A stretch of 64,000 nucleotides of DNA from Clostridium frigidicarnis. Lineage in GTDB: Bacteria; Bacillota; Clostridia; Clostridiales; Clostridiaceae. Positions 54,941 through 64,000 of the stretch are shown in pieces. The stretch lies in contig NZ_FOKI01000004.1 in the NCBI RefSeq assembly GCF_900111985.1, positions 1 through 64,000 on the forward strand, given 5' to 3'. The notes below the pieces were generated by a model. That model did no database searches. It saw nothing but the letters and a program-made list of their open reading frames with translations, and was not told the DNA's origin. How positions within the stretch are numbered: the first letter of the stretch is position 1; every line of letters starts with the position of its first letter. A program made the translations under genes and the position numbers.

Positions 54941-56425
54941 ATGAATAATATAGAAAAAATTATAAAGGATACAACTTTAACATTTGAACAAAAGGTTGTA
55001 GCCCTAGCAAGGGAAGCAGAAAATAGTGTAAATGTATTAAAAATTTCAGATGAAGCACAGAAATTAAGAGAAAAAGGGGTAATTTGTGATCTGTTTGAAG
55101 GAAATGCCCCTTATAGACCTAGATATATACTCCCAAACTATGAAAAATTTATGAGTGAAGGGTGTAAGTTTTTAAACCTTACACCACCTAAAGATATATG
55201 GGAAGCTGTAAATAATTTGCTTATAATGTACAAGCATGTTCCATCAGTAACAACTATGCCAGTATATATAGGTAGTATTGACGAGCTTCTAGAACCGTTT
55301 ATTGTAGATGAAAATGAAGGGAAAAAAGCTATAAAATTATTTTTAACTCATATAGATAGAACAATAACAGACTCTTTTTGTCATGGAAATATAGGACCAA
55401 GAGATACAAGAGCAGGAAGAATTATTCTAGAAGTAGAAAAAGAGTTAGAGAATGCAAATCCTAATTTAACTTTAAAATATAACAATACTACTCCAAAAGA
55501 GTTTGCATTAAAAGCAATAGAAACATCATTAAAGACTGCTAAGCCAAGTTTTGCTAATGATGAAATGTTTTCTAAAGAGTTAGGTGAAAATTATGGAATA
55601 GCTAGTTGTTATAATGGTCTTCCAATAGGTGGAGGGGCATTTACTTTAGTAAGGATGAATTTAGCTAAGCTTTCGTTAATGGCAGAGAGTATAGAAGATT
55701 TCTTTAATGAAAAATTACCTAAGGCATTTCAATTAATGGCAGAGTATATAGAAGAAAGAATAAGATATATAGTTGAGGAAAGTACATTTTTTGAGAGTAA
55801 TTTCTTGGTTAAAGAAGGTTTTATAAGTAAAGATAGATTTACAGCTATGTTTGGTATGGTCGGCCTTGCTGAATGTGTAAACAATCTTTTAAATGCGGAA
55901 AAACAAGAAGATAGATTTGGACATAATGAAGAAGCAGACAATTTAGGAGAAAAAATAATTAAGACTTTGTATGATTTAGTTAATAAACATCATAGTCCTT
56001 ACTGTAAGGCTACCAATGAAAGAGTGTTACTTCATGCACAGGTTGGGCTTGCAGAGGATAAAGGTGTAACACCAGGATGCAGAATTCCTGTAGGGGAAGA
56101 ACCAGAGCTTTGGAATCATTTAAAGCAAACAGCTAGATTTCATAAGTATTTTCCATCAGGAATAGGCGATATATTCCCATTTGAAAAGAATTCACAAAAC
56201 AATCCTGAGTTTATATTAAATATAATTGAAGGTGCATTTAAAGAAGGAATGAGATATTTTTCACTATATTCTTCTGATGCAGATGTAATAAGGATTACAG
56301 GATTTTTAGTTAAAAGAAGTGAAATTGAAAAATTAGATAAAGGTGAATCAGTTCTTCATGATACGGTTGTGTTAGGACAGGGACAGGTTAGAAATGGAAA
56401 TATTTACAATAGAAAGGTTAGATAG
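54941..56425 (+). CDS. yjjI: YjjI family glycyl radical enzyme
   Basis: 494 residues, matching YjjI/DUF3029 and shorter than pyruvate formate-lyase. The radical loop is near the end (VIRITGFLVK, Gly454). The probable thiyl cysteine is in IASCYNGLPIGGGAF, and a further conserved Cys is in DSFCHGNIGPRDTRAGR. GDIFPFEKN and HAQVGLAEDKGVTPGCRIPVG are other family blocks. The reaction catalysed by YjjI is not established. The activase gene follows after one base. Confidence 0.93.
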   Translation: MNNIEKIIKDTTLTFEQKVVALAREAENSVNVLKISDEAQKLREKGVICDLFEGNAPYRPRYILPNYEKFMSEGCKFLNLTPPKDIWEAVNNLLIMYKHVPSVTTMPVYIGSIDELLEPFIVDENEGKKAIKLFLTHIDRTITDSFCHGNIGPRDTRAGRIILEVEKELENANPNLTLKYNNTTPKEFALKAIETSLKTAKPSFANDEMFSKELGENYGIASCYNGLPIGGGAFTLVRMNLAKLSLMAESIEDFFNEKLPKAFQLMAEYIEERIRYIVEESTFFESNFLVKEGFISKDRFTAMFGMVGLAECVNNLLNAEKQEDRFGHNEEADNLGEKIIKTLYDLVNKHHSPYCKATNERVLLHAQVGLAEDKGVTPGCRIPVGEEPELWNHLKQTARFHKYFPSGIGDIFPFEKNSQNNPEFILNIIEGAFKEGMRYFSLYSSDADVIRITGFLVKRSEIEKLDKGESVLHDTVVLGQGQVRNGNIYNRKVR

Positions 56426-56426
56426 T

Positions 56427-57263
56427 ATGGTTTATGGATATATAAACAGAATAATACCTTTTAGTTCAGTAGATGGACCAGGAAATAGGACTTCTATCTT
56501 TTTTCAAGAGTGTAATTTTAATTGTATTTATTGTCATAACCCAGAAACAATAAATACTTGTGTAAATTGTGGCAAATGTATTGAAGTTTGTAAAACAGGA
56601 GCAATAAAAAATATACTTGGAGAAATTGTGTGGGATTATAGTAAATGTTGTAATTGCGATAGTTGTATAAAGATTTGTAAGAATAACAGTAGTCCTAAGA
56701 TAAAAAAATTTACACCACAAAATTTAATGAATGAAATAGAAAAATATAAGAATTTCATACAAGGGATTACCGTATCAGGCGGAGAATGTACTATTCAAGA
56801 AGAATTTATTATAGAACTATTTAAAATAGCAAGAAATAATGGGTTAACATGTTTTATAGATAGCAATGGATTTAAAGACTTTAAAGAAATGACTGAACTT
56901 TTAAGTTTAACTGATAAAGTAATGCTAGATGTTAAATCATGGGATAAGGCTATTCATAAGGAATTTATAGGCGAAGACAACACTAATGTATTAAAAAATC
57001 TTAAATATCTAGCTAGTATGGATAAGCTTTATGAGGTAAGAACTGTAGTGGTGCCAGATATGTTTAAAAATGAGGATACAGTTTATAATGTTTCAAAGTT
57101 TATAGGAGAGAGCAATTTAAATATAAGATATAAACTTATAAAATTTAGAGCAATGGGCGTAAGAGAAGAAATTAAAGATATGAAAAGCCCAAGTGATGAA
57201 TACATGAATAAACTTAAAGAAATAGCATATAAAAATGGTTGTGAGGATGTAGTGATAGTTTGA
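56427..57263 (+). CDS. yjjW: YjjW family glycyl radical enzyme activase
   Basis: 278-residue radical SAM protein: CNFNCIYCHNPET binds the catalytic [4Fe-4S] cluster, followed by an inserted ferredoxin-like pair (CVNCGKCIEVCKTG, CCNCDSCIKICKNN), and the TVSGGECTIQ SAM motif. It installs the glycyl radical on YjjI. The in-frame ATG at 56394 would overlap yjjI by 32 bases; ATG 56427 gives the normal family start. A MITE-like element begins three bases after the stop. Confidence 0.94.
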   Translation: MVYGYINRIIPFSSVDGPGNRTSIFFQECNFNCIYCHNPETINTCVNCGKCIEVCKTGAIKNILGEIVWDYSKCCNCDSCIKICKNNSSPKIKKFTPQNLMNEIEKYKNFIQGITVSGGECTIQEEFIIELFKIARNNGLTCFIDSNGFKDFKEMTELLSLTDKVMLDVKSWDKAIHKEFIGEDNTNVLKNLKYLASMDKLYEVRTVVVPDMFKNEDTVYNVSKFIGESNLNIRYKLIKFRAMGVREEIKDMKSPSDEYMNKLKEIAYKNGCEDVVIV

Positions 57264-57265
57264 TT

Positions 57266-57319
57266 AGGCATATGAAAATAAACTAGCATACTGGCTAGTT
57301 ATTTATTTGAATGTGCCTT
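57266..57319. mobile_element. MITE-like element, short copy
   Basis: AGGCATATGAAAATAAACTA at the left and TATTTATTTGAATGTGCCTT at the right, with CTAGCATACTGGCTAG in the middle; about 54 bp. Directly after yjjW. Confidence 0.7.
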
Positions 57320-57401
57320 AAAAAAAACTATTGCTATGTAATGATCTAAAAGCTAAAGGTTTGAAGAAAGGTAACCTATAAGAAGATAGTTGACTTTTTT
57401 A

Positions 57402-57477
57402 CTTTATAGTATATTATAAAATTTCAAATCTGTGGATAACTTTGATAACTATTAAAATGCATAGATTTTTTAGTTGA
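57402..57477 (+). pseudogene. Duplicated 3' fragment of thiT
   Basis: Codes YYKISNLWITLITIKMHRFFS then stop, against YYKISNLWITLITIKIYRFFS at the end of thiT (33739-34299). The match begins at CTTTATAG in both places. No upstream part of thiT is present, so this is a remnant of a duplication. Confidence 0.85.
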
Positions 57478-57640
57478 AAACTTTAATGAGTGAAAAATTA
57501 CAAGTTGCGGATAAATCTTTTCAGGAAGATTTTGAAAATAAAAAAATATAATTAAAGAAAATCTGTTATTTTCAACATCAATTTGTCACTTGTTACTTTT
57601 AACTTGTCACTAAAAAAGGGCATAGCCTTTTTTCATTAGA
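57478..57640 (+). repeat. Copy of the thiT-downstream repeat
   Basis: Continues the duplication: AAAACTTTAATGAGTGAAAA, GGATAAATCTT, GGAAGATTTT, GAAAATCTGT and TTTTCAAC occur in the same order as at 34300-34475. The right end (ACTTGTTACTTTTAACTTGT, AAAAAGGGCATAGCC) is closer to 45440-45500. Confidence 0.75.
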
Positions 57641-57705
57641 ATAACTAAATAGTAAGAATATATTAAGGATTAATGAGAAGATTAGTAAAATATATTTTAA
57701 TATAG

Positions 57706-57750
57706 AAGCCATGAAATTTAGAATACATATCTAAATTTCATGGCTTTTTA
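57706..57750 (+). terminator. Terminator-like hairpin
   Basis: Perfect 17-bp stem (57706-57722 with 57730-57746) then TTTTA. No gene ends nearby; it would stop read-through from yjjIW toward the arg operon, or may be left from the rearranged segment. Confidence 0.75.
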
Positions 57751-57892
57751 TTATATTTATTTAAAGAGTAAACCATGTATATGTTATAAAAAACTAAATT
57801 ACTTAAAATAATATTAAAATTTAAACGATTACCAAATTAAAATATTTAATAAAAATTGCTTTATATTATTAAAATTATAAAAAACTAAATTT

Positions 57893-57946
57893 CCTTATGA
57901 ATATTTATGCAAATATATTGCATAAATATTCATAAGGAGTTATAAT
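57893..57946 (+). promoter_or_regulatory. Promoter of the arg operon with paired ARG boxes
   Basis: A perfect 20-bp inverted repeat (57893-57912 with 57918-57937) holds two opposed TATGAATATTTATGCAA-like sites that match the ArgR/AhrC box CATGAATAAAAATKCAAK. The promoter TTGCAT (57918-57923), 17 bp, TATAAT (57941-57946) is embedded in the right-hand box, so ArgR binding should block it. Confidence 0.8.
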
Positions 57947-58034
57947 AACATCATGATATACGAACGAAACCTTTGAAATAGGTAAAAGTAAGAAAAATAT
58001 GAGTATAAAAATACAAAAATCAGGAGGGGCTAAA

Positions 58035-58826
58035 ATGAAAAAGAAAGTAATATTAGCATTAGTAGGAGTAATGATTTGCGGGGTGGTTATGGCAGGCTGT
58101 GGTAGTAAGCAGGAGAAAGTAAATACTCTTGATAAGGTAAAGGAATCAAAAGTTTTTAAAATAGGTTTAAGTCCGGATTACCCACCTTTTGAGTACACAA
58201 ATGATAAAAATGAAATAGTAGGTTTTGATATTGATTTATCTAATGCAATAGCAGAAAAGCTAGGAGCTAAAACAGAAATTGTTACAGTACCATTTGATGG
58301 GATTGTACAGGGATTAAAATCAAACAAGTTTGATATGGTTGCATCAGGATTTACAGTGACAGAAAAGAGACAAAATGAAGTATTATTTACAGATAATTAT
58401 TTAAACAGTGGCCAGTATATAGTTTTAAATACAGAAAATAATGATATAAAAACAGTTGAAGATTTAAAAGGAAAAACTATAGGCGTAGGTATTGGAACAA
58501 CATCAGCAGATGCAGCAAAGAAAATAGAAGGTGTTAAAGAAGTTAAAGAATATAATAAAACACCAGAAGGATTGTTAGATTTAAAAAATAAGAGAATAGA
58601 TGCTGTTGTAGTAGATAAGCCAGTATGTGATTATTATCTAGATAAAGATAAGGAATCATATAAGAAAATAGATGCAAATATAGAAGAAGAACCAATAGCT
58701 TTAGCATTTAAAAAGGAAGATACACAAATTCAACAAGAGGTAAATAAAATCTTAAAAGAGTTAAAAGAAGATGGTACTTTAAGTAAATTATCAGAGAAGT
58801 GGTTTGGATTTGATGCTTATAAATAA
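58035..58826 (+). CDS. Amino acid ABC transporter substrate-binding lipoprotein
   Basis: 263 residues: signal peptide with lipobox (VVMAGC), then a family 3 periplasmic-binding fold (FKIGLSPDYPPFEYTND, GFDIDLSNAIAEKLG, FDMVASGFTVTEKRQ, ending KWFGFDAY). ATG 58035 follows AGGAGGGG. ARG boxes upstream and argGH downstream point to arginine, ornithine or citrulline as substrate. Confidence 0.92.
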   Translation: MKKKVILALVGVMICGVVMAGCGSKQEKVNTLDKVKESKVFKIGLSPDYPPFEYTNDKNEIVGFDIDLSNAIAEKLGAKTEIVTVPFDGIVQGLKSNKFDMVASGFTVTEKRQNEVLFTDNYLNSGQYIVLNTENNDIKTVEDLKGKTIGVGIGTTSADAAKKIEGVKEVKEYNKTPEGLLDLKNKRIDAVVVDKPVCDYYLDKDKESYKKIDANIEEEPIALAFKKEDTQIQQEVNKILKELKEDGTLSKLSEKWFGFDAYK

Positions 58827-58863
58827 CAATTAAATTAAGTAATAACATATGGGGGATGAGGTT

Positions 58864-59511
58864 ATGGATTTAGAATTTATAAAGATGAGTGTTCCTGTTC
58901 TTACACAGGGAGCAATTGTAACTATAGAACTAACAGTTTTAACATTAATATTTGGAACAATAATAGGAATAATTGGAGCATTATTTAAAACCTCAAAATA
59001 TAAGGTGTTAAATTTAATTGCAAGTTTTTACACATGGATAATAAGAGGGACACCTATGTTATTACAAATATTTATAATATATTTCGGACTTCCAAGTATA
59101 GGAATAGAAATGGAAGCTATGACAGCCGGAGTTTTAGCTCTTAGTATCAATTGTGGTGCTTATATGACTGAAATTATAAGAGGAGGAATTCAATCTGTAG
59201 ATAAAGGACAGTTTGAGGCTTCTAAGACATTGGGATTATCTTATGGACAAACTATGATGCATGTAATAATTCCACAAACAATAAGAATTATACTTCCATC
59301 TGTAGGAAATGAATTTATTACAATAAATAAAGATACATCAATAGTTTCAACAATAACTTTAGTTGAGCTTATGAGAAGTTCACAAGTTATAGCGTCATCG
59401 TCATTTAGAGCTATGGAAACATATTTACTAGCAGGAGTGTTTTACTTAGCAATGACAACAGTTTTAACATTATTATTTTCATTAATAGAAAAAAAAGTTT
59501 CTGTATACTAG
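58864..59511 (+). CDS. Amino acid ABC transporter permease
   Basis: 215-residue HisM/ArtQ-type permease with about five helices and the EAA coupling loop (QFEASKTLGLSYGQTMMHVIIPQTIRIILPSVGNEFI). Single permease gene, so it probably forms a homodimer. ATG 58864 is preferred to the earlier ATG 58849 because GGGGG then lies at good distance. Confidence 0.93.
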   Translation: MDLEFIKMSVPVLTQGAIVTIELTVLTLIFGTIIGIIGALFKTSKYKVLNLIASFYTWIIRGTPMLLQIFIIYFGLPSIGIEMEAMTAGVLALSINCGAYMTEIIRGGIQSVDKGQFEASKTLGLSYGQTMMHVIIPQTIRIILPSVGNEFITINKDTSIVSTITLVELMRSSQVIASSSFRAMETYLLAGVFYLAMTTVLTLLFSLIEKKVSVY

Positions 59512-59523
59512 GAGGGATTTATA

Positions 59524-60267
59524 ATGAAAGCTATAGATGTAAAAAATATAACTAAAAAGTTTGAAAATTTAACAGTATTTGAGGATTTATCTTTAAATAT
59601 AAATCAAGGAGAAGTTGTTACAATAATAGGTCCTTCGGGTTCAGGAAAATCTACTTTCTTGAGATGTTTAAATAATTTAGAAACCATAGATAATGGAGAA
59701 ATATTAATCGAAGAAAATAAGCTAGATGTATCTGATAAGAAAGTTATGAAAGATTTAACTACAAAGATGGGAATGGTTTTTCAAGGATTTAATTTATTTC
59801 CACATCTTACAGTTTTAGAGAATGTTATGTTAGCACCATTAAAAGTAAAAAAAGAAGATAAGAATACTGTACTTGAAAGAGCAAAAAAACTATTAGAGAA
59901 GGTAGGATTAATAGATAAAATAAATTACTATCCTTCAAAGCTTTCTGGAGGTCAAAAGCAAAGAGTTGCAATAGCTAGAGCACTTGCCATGGAACCTAAA
60001 ATCATGCTTTTTGATGAACCAACATCAGCTTTAGATCCAGAATTAGTTGGGGAAGTTTTAAATGTAATGAAGGAACTTGCAAAAGAGGGTATGACAATGG
60101 TAGTTGTTACACACGAAATGAGTTTTGCTAGAGATGTATCAGATAGAGTTATATTTATGAGTGATGGAAAAATCGTTGAAGATGATGTGCCAGAAAAGAT
60201 ATTTACAAACCCAAGTGAAGAGAGAACAAAAACATTTTTATATAAAACATTAGAAAAATCAGCATAA
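59524..60267 (+). CDS. Amino acid ABC transporter ATP-binding protein
   Basis: 247-residue GlnQ/ArtP-type ATPase: [53 protein letters not shown]. Completes the importer with the two preceding genes. AGGAGGG before the ATG; argG follows after 35 bases. Confidence 0.95.
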   Translation: MKAIDVKNITKKFENLTVFEDLSLNINQGEVVTIIGPSGSGKSTFLRCLNNLETIDNGEILIEENKLDVSDKKVMKDLTTKMGMVFQGFNLFPHLTVLENVMLAPLKVKKEDKNTVLERAKKLLEKVGLIDKINYYPSKLSGGQKQRVAIARALAMEPKIMLFDEPTSALDPELVGEVLNVMKELAKEGMTMVVVTHEMSFARDVSDRVIFMSDGKIVEDDVPEKIFTNPSEERTKTFLYKTLEKSA

Positions 60268-60302
60268 TAGAATTTTTTATATACGAAGGAGGGCTATTTA
60301 AA

Positions 60303-61496
60303 ATGAAAGAAAAAGTAGTATTAGCATATTCAGGGGGATTAGACACATCTATAATAATAGCATGGCTTAAGGAAAATTATAATTTTGATGTTATTGCAGT
60401 GTGTTTGAATGTTGGACAAGATGAAAATATGGGGGCTATAGAAAATAAAGCTCATGCATCAGGGGCATCAAAGGTTTATATTGAGGATTTAACTGAAGAA
60501 TTTATAACTCAATGTGTATATATGGCTGTGAAGGCAGAAGCGAAATATGAAGGAAAATATATGTTAGGTACTTCTCTTGCAAGACCTATAATGGCTAAAA
60601 GATTAGTTGAAATAGCTCATGAAGAGGGAGCTAAGGTAATTTGTCATGGATGTACTGGAAAAGGTAATGATCAGGTACGTTTTGAAAGTTCTATTTGGGC
60701 TTTTGATCCAACTATTGACATAATTGCACCTTGGAGAATTTGGGATATAAAATCAAGAGAAGATGCTATAGATTATGCAAATGATCATAATATAGAGGTA
60801 GCAGTTACAAAGGAAAAAATATATTCAGTAGATGCAAATATTTGGCATACATCTCATGAGGGCGGAGATATTGAATGCTTAGAAAATGAGCATAAAGAAG
60901 AAATGTATCTTATGGGAGTATCACCTGAAAAAGCAAAAGATGAGCCTACATATGTAGAAATATACTTTGAGGAAGGTATACCTAAAAAGATAAATGGTGA
61001 GGAACTTCCACCTGTTGAACTTATGAAAATGTTAAATAAGTTAGGTGGGGAAAATGGAATTGGAATTGAAGACATTATCGAAAACAGATTAGTTGGAATG
61101 AAATCTAGAGGAATATATGAAACACCAGGAGGAGCTATACTTTATAAGGCTCACTCAATATTAGAAAGTGCAACTTTAGAAAAGGATACTATGCATTATA
61201 AAGAAATGATTTCTATTAAATATGCAGAAATTATTTATGATGGAAAGTGGTACTCAACTTTAAAAGAATCTTTGGATAAATTTATTGATGAAACACAGAA
61301 AAATGTAACAGGAACAGTTAAAATTAAGTTATATAAAGGTAATATTAAACCAGCAGGTATATTCACAAATAATGCTTTATATGATAATGAAATTTCTTCC
61401 TTTGGGGCATCTGAATTATATGATCATAAGGATGCAGAAGGGTTTATTAAATTAACAGCTCTTCCATTAAAAATCAAGGCAATGAAGGGGATGTAA
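60303..61496 (+). CDS. argG: Argininosuccinate synthase
   Basis: 397 residues, full length. Joins citrulline and aspartate with ATP. P-loop AYSGGLDTS at the start, [27 protein letters not shown] and ETPGGAILY are conserved. AGGAGGG before the ATG. Part of the ARG-box operon, three bases before argH. Confidence 0.97.
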   Translation: MKEKVVLAYSGGLDTSIIIAWLKENYNFDVIAVCLNVGQDENMGAIENKAHASGASKVYIEDLTEEFITQCVYMAVKAEAKYEGKYMLGTSLARPIMAKRLVEIAHEEGAKVICHGCTGKGNDQVRFESSIWAFDPTIDIIAPWRIWDIKSREDAIDYANDHNIEVAVTKEKIYSVDANIWHTSHEGGDIECLENEHKEEMYLMGVSPEKAKDEPTYVEIYFEEGIPKKINGEELPPVELMKMLNKLGGENGIGIEDIIENRLVGMKSRGIYETPGGAILYKAHSILESATLEKDTMHYKEMISIKYAEIIYDGKWYSTLKESLDKFIDETQKNVTGTVKIKLYKGNIKPAGIFTNNALYDNEISSFGASELYDHKDAEGFIKLTALPLKIKAMKGM

Positions 61497-61499
61497 AAT

Positions 61500-62819
61500 A
61501 TGAAACTTTGGGGTGGTCGATTTAAAAAGGGTGAAAGTAAGTTGATGGAGGATTTTAATTCCTCCCTTTCTTTTGATAAAAGATTATATTTAGAAGATAT
61601 AAATGGAAGTATAGTTCATGTTAATATGCTTAAAAACTGCAATATAATAAGTGAAGATGAAGGAAAAGAAATAGAGTGTGCACTTAGGGAACTTCTTAAA
61701 GATATTGAAGAAAATAAAATTGAGATTAAAGGAAACTATGAGGATATCCATTCATTTGTAGAAATAAACTTAATCGAGAGAATAGGAAATGTTGCAAAGA
61801 AGCTTCATACGGCGAGAAGTAGAAACGATCAAGTTGCTTTAGATATGAGGCTATATTCTAAAGAATGTGCAATTAATATAAAAAATAACTTGGAAAAGTT
61901 GGGTAATACGTTAAAGTGTGTAGGAGAAAACAATCCATATATTATGCCAGGATATACACATTTACAAAGAGCTCAGGTAGTAACATTTACCCATCATATG
62001 AAGGCTTATGAAGCTATGTTTAAAAGAGATATTAAAAGAATAGAAAATGCCATTGAAATACTAGATGAATGTCCTTTAGGTTGCTGCGCTTTAGCAGGTA
62101 CAACATATAATATAGATAGAGAGTTTACCGCTAAAGAATTAGGATTCAAAAAACCTACAGATAATTTTTTAGATGGAGTATCGGATAGAGATTATTTAAT
62201 TGAACTAAGTGCAGATTTTTCAATAATAATGATGCATTTATCAAGATTGTCAGAAGAACTTATTCTTTGGAGTTCTAAGGAATTTGATTTTATATCAATA
62301 GATGATGAGTTTGCAACAGGAAGTTCAATAATGCCTCAAAAGAAAAATCCAGATGGACCAGAACTTATAAGAGGTAAAAGTGGTAGAGTTTATGGAACAT
62401 TAATATCCTTATTAACTACAATGAAATCATTACCTTTGGCCTATAATAAAGATATGCAAGAAGATAAGGAAGTGTTTTTTGATGCACTTGATACTACCAG
62501 TAAATGCTTAATAGTTATGGAAAGAATAATAGGGACAATGAAGGTGAAAAATGAGTCTATGAGAAATGCTGTTAAAGCAGGTTTTTTAAATGCTACTGAA
62601 GTTGCAGATTATTTAGTTTGTAATGGAATGGCATTTAGAGATGCTCATAAAGTTGTTGGGGAGATTATTTTATTCTGTGAAGAAAAAGGAGTTAATATAG
62701 AGAAGCTAACTTTAGATGAACTAAAACAATTTTCTAGTTGTTTTACAGAAGATATATATGACTTTATTGATTATGAAGTTTCAATCACAAAAGGAATAAA
62801 GAATAATATGAATATGTAA
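61500..62819 (+). CDS. argH: Argininosuccinate lyase
   Basis: 439 residues. Splits argininosuccinate to arginine and fumarate. Starts MKLWGGRF; HTARSRNDQVALDMRLY, GYTHLQRAQ and the signature GSSIMPQKKNPDGPELIRGK with the catalytic Ser are intact. GGGG near the end of argG provides the ribosome binding site. Last gene of the operon. Confidence 0.97.
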   Translation: MKLWGGRFKKGESKLMEDFNSSLSFDKRLYLEDINGSIVHVNMLKNCNIISEDEGKEIECALRELLKDIEENKIEIKGNYEDIHSFVEINLIERIGNVAKKLHTARSRNDQVALDMRLYSKECAINIKNNLEKLGNTLKCVGENNPYIMPGYTHLQRAQVVTFTHHMKAYEAMFKRDIKRIENAIEILDECPLGCCALAGTTYNIDREFTAKELGFKKPTDNFLDGVSDRDYLIELSADFSIIMMHLSRLSEELILWSSKEFDFISIDDEFATGSSIMPQKKNPDGPELIRGKSGRVYGTLISLLTTMKSLPLAYNKDMQEDKEVFFDALDTTSKCLIVMERIIGTMKVKNESMRNAVKAGFLNATEVADYLVCNGMAFRDAHKVVGEIILFCEEKGVNIEKLTLDELKQFSSCFTEDIYDFIDYEVSITKGIKNNMNM

Positions 62820-62869
62820 ATTTAAAAATTTATAAAATATATTATAAATTTAAAAACTTATATTTACAA

Positions 62870-62940
62870 GCTATCTTTAATGCTAAACATATGCTAAAAA
62901 GCAGTTTATATGGTTAGTTAAAGATAGCCTTTGTTTTTAG
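62870..62940 (+). terminator. Terminator after argH
   Basis: Outer stem GCTATCTTTAA (62870-62880) with TTAAAGATAGC (62918-62928); an inner stem extends it (CTAAACATAT with ATATGGTTAG). T-rich tail. A 7-codon ORF with TAGGAG ahead of it (62990-63013) follows, of doubtful meaning. Confidence 0.85.
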
Positions 62941-63104
62941 TGTATATTATTTATTAATTAGTGAAAAATTATAGATAGGAGTGATTCTTATGATGTTCAT
63001 AAAAATTATGTAGAAATATGAATGGATAGAATGTCAAAATCACATGAAAATTTAAAAAATACATATAAAAATTTAAAAAAATATAAAAATATTCGGCAAA
63101 ACCC

Positions 63105-63132
63105 TTGGCAAAATGAAAAAATGTGTTATTAT
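63105..63132 (+). promoter_or_regulatory. Promoter of the NCS2 permease gene
   Basis: TTGGCA (63105-63110), 16 bp, TATTAT (63127-63132), 41 bp before the ATG. No purine riboswitch blocks were found in 62941-63172. Confidence 0.5.
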
Positions 63133-63172
63133 AGTAAAGGTGTTGAAAAAATAACTAGAAAGAGTGGTACAT

Positions 63173-64000
63173 ATGGAAAAGTATTTTAAACTTAAAGAAA
63201 ACAACACTACTGTAAAAAAAGAAATAGTAGCAGGAATAACTACATTTATGACAATGGCGTACATATTAATAGTTAACCCCTCTATTTTATCAGTAGCAGG
63301 AATGGATCCAGGGGCTGTATTTACAGCAACAGCATTATCAGCGGTCATTGCAACTCTTATAATGGGTTTATATGCAAAACTACCATTTGCACAAGCTCCA
63401 GGAATGGGATTAAACGCCTTTTTTGCGTTTACAATAGTTAAGGGTATGGGATATTCATATCAATTTGCATTAACAGCAGTTCTTTTAGAAGGAATTATAT
63501 TTATATTATTAACACTATTTAATGTTCGTGAAGCTATAGTTGATTCAATACCAATGAGCATTAAAAGAGGTATATCAGTAGGTATAGGATTATTAATTTC
63601 ATTAATAGGTCTTGAAGGAGCAGGCGTAGTTACTCATCCAGAGGGTGGTGGAACTATAGTTGCATTAGGAAATATAATATCAGGACAAGGATTAGTTGCA
63701 ATAATAGGAATATTAATAACAGGAATATTATTAGCTAAGAATGTAAAGGGAGCATTATTTTTAGGAATGCTTATTACAGCTATAGTTGGAATACCTTTAG
63801 GGGTAACACATTTTCCAACTTCATTAGTTAGTATGCCACCATCAATGAGTTCATCATTTTTTACTTTTGAATGGCATAATATCTTTACTTTTGATATGGC
63901 GATAGTATTATTTACTTTATTATTTATGGATATGTTTGATACAATAGGAACTTTAGTTGGAGTTGCTACTAAGGCTAATATGTTAGATGAAAATGGAAAA
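63173..64000 (+). CDS. NCS2 family nucleobase permease (guanine/hypoxanthine type), 3' end cut by window
   Basis: Open from ATG 63173 to the right edge (276 codons seen). Starts MEKYFKLKENNTTVKKEIVA, then GITTFMTMAYILIVNPSIL, AQAPGMGLNAFFAF and LFMDMFDTIGTLVGVATKA, the last being the substrate-site region of AzgA/PbuG-type permeases. These import adenine, guanine or hypoxanthine by proton symport. The exact substrate cannot be told from the part seen. Confidence 0.92.
   Translation, partial: MEKYFKLKENNTTVKKEIVAGITTFMTMAYILIVNPSILSVAGMDPGAVFTATALSAVIATLIMGLYAKLPFAQAPGMGLNAFFAFTIVKGMGYSYQFALTAVLLEGIIFILLTLFNVREAIVDSIPMSIKRGISVGIGLLISLIGLEGAGVVTHPEGGGTIVALGNIISGQGLVAIIGILITGILLAKNVKGALFLGMLITAIVGIPLGVTHFPTSLVSMPPSMSSSFFTFEWHNIFTFDMAIVLFTLLFMDMFDTIGTLVGVATKANMLDENGK

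Noticed and set aside
62990-63013. Seven-codon ORF with a good ribosome binding site.
   Set aside because: Too short to support as a gene, and the permease promoter lies downstream of it.
62941-63172. Expected purine riboswitch before the NCS2 permease.
   Set aside because: None of the conserved purine-aptamer blocks can be found; only a promoter and a 7-codon ORF are seen.

Overview
This window comes from a low-GC, strictly anaerobic Firmicute, most likely a Clostridium of cluster I (sensu stricto). The DNA is strongly AT-rich and GGAGG-type ribosome binding sites precede most genes. The gene content fits an anaerobe: hybrid cluster protein, trimeric [FeFe]-hydrogenase, a double-cubane reductase, a glycyl radical enzyme and oxygen-sensitive Fe-S enzymes. 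No rRNA, prophage, CRISPR array or complete insertion sequence is visible. The species cannot be named from this sequence alone.

Layout. 1-2080: hcp, with a divergent promoter for a gene lying off the left edge. 2271-7883: a two-component system (TCS) followed by a VTC-domain protein, a DUF4956 membrane protein and a large CotH-kinase-like membrane protein. The TCS promoter and the VTC promoter carry the same 11-bp-spaced direct repeat at the same distance from their -10 boxes, so the three genes are probably the regulon of the TCS. 7998-11684: fruR-fruK-fruA fructose operon with phased candidate operator repeats. 11720-12213: two tandem copies of an unrecognised structured RNA; a third diverged copy lies at 43196-43263. 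12296-20241: a metal-associated-domain-like small protein without its metal ligands, a metallophosphoesterase, a second TCS directly followed by a TetM-like GTPase, and a membrane-sensor histidine kinase. 20460-25410 (minus): aspartate decarboxylase, an ABC exporter and an L,D-transpeptidase. 25656-28333: GntR-ABC-lipoprotein operon.

28385-29117 (minus): four tandem initiator tRNA genes, most with their own promoter, plus an orphan promoter repeat. 29345-32000: pxpABC 5-oxoprolinase. 32019-38616: thiamine salvage (TPP riboswitch, thiM, tenA, thiT, thiE) and a complete ECF transporter. 38817-43162: hydrogenase hydCBA. 43357-48030: small membrane protein, NlpC/P60 hydrolase, DMT transporter, double-cubane reductase. 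48467-53528: NarL-type TCS with an ABC exporter. 53526-57263: secreted DUF1002 protein and the YjjI/YjjW glycyl radical pair. 57893-62940: an ArgR-type operator and promoter driving an amino acid ABC transporter with argG and argH. 63173 to the right edge: partial NCS2 purine permease.

Two dispersed repeat families lie between genes: six MITE-like inverted repeats ending in AGGCACATTC-like sequence, and a hairpin-rich family, one copy of which has carried a duplicated 3' end of thiT to 57.4 kb. The points most worth following up are the TCS/VTC/DUF4956/CotH module, the three-copy structured RNA, the initiator-tRNA array and the MITE-like family.
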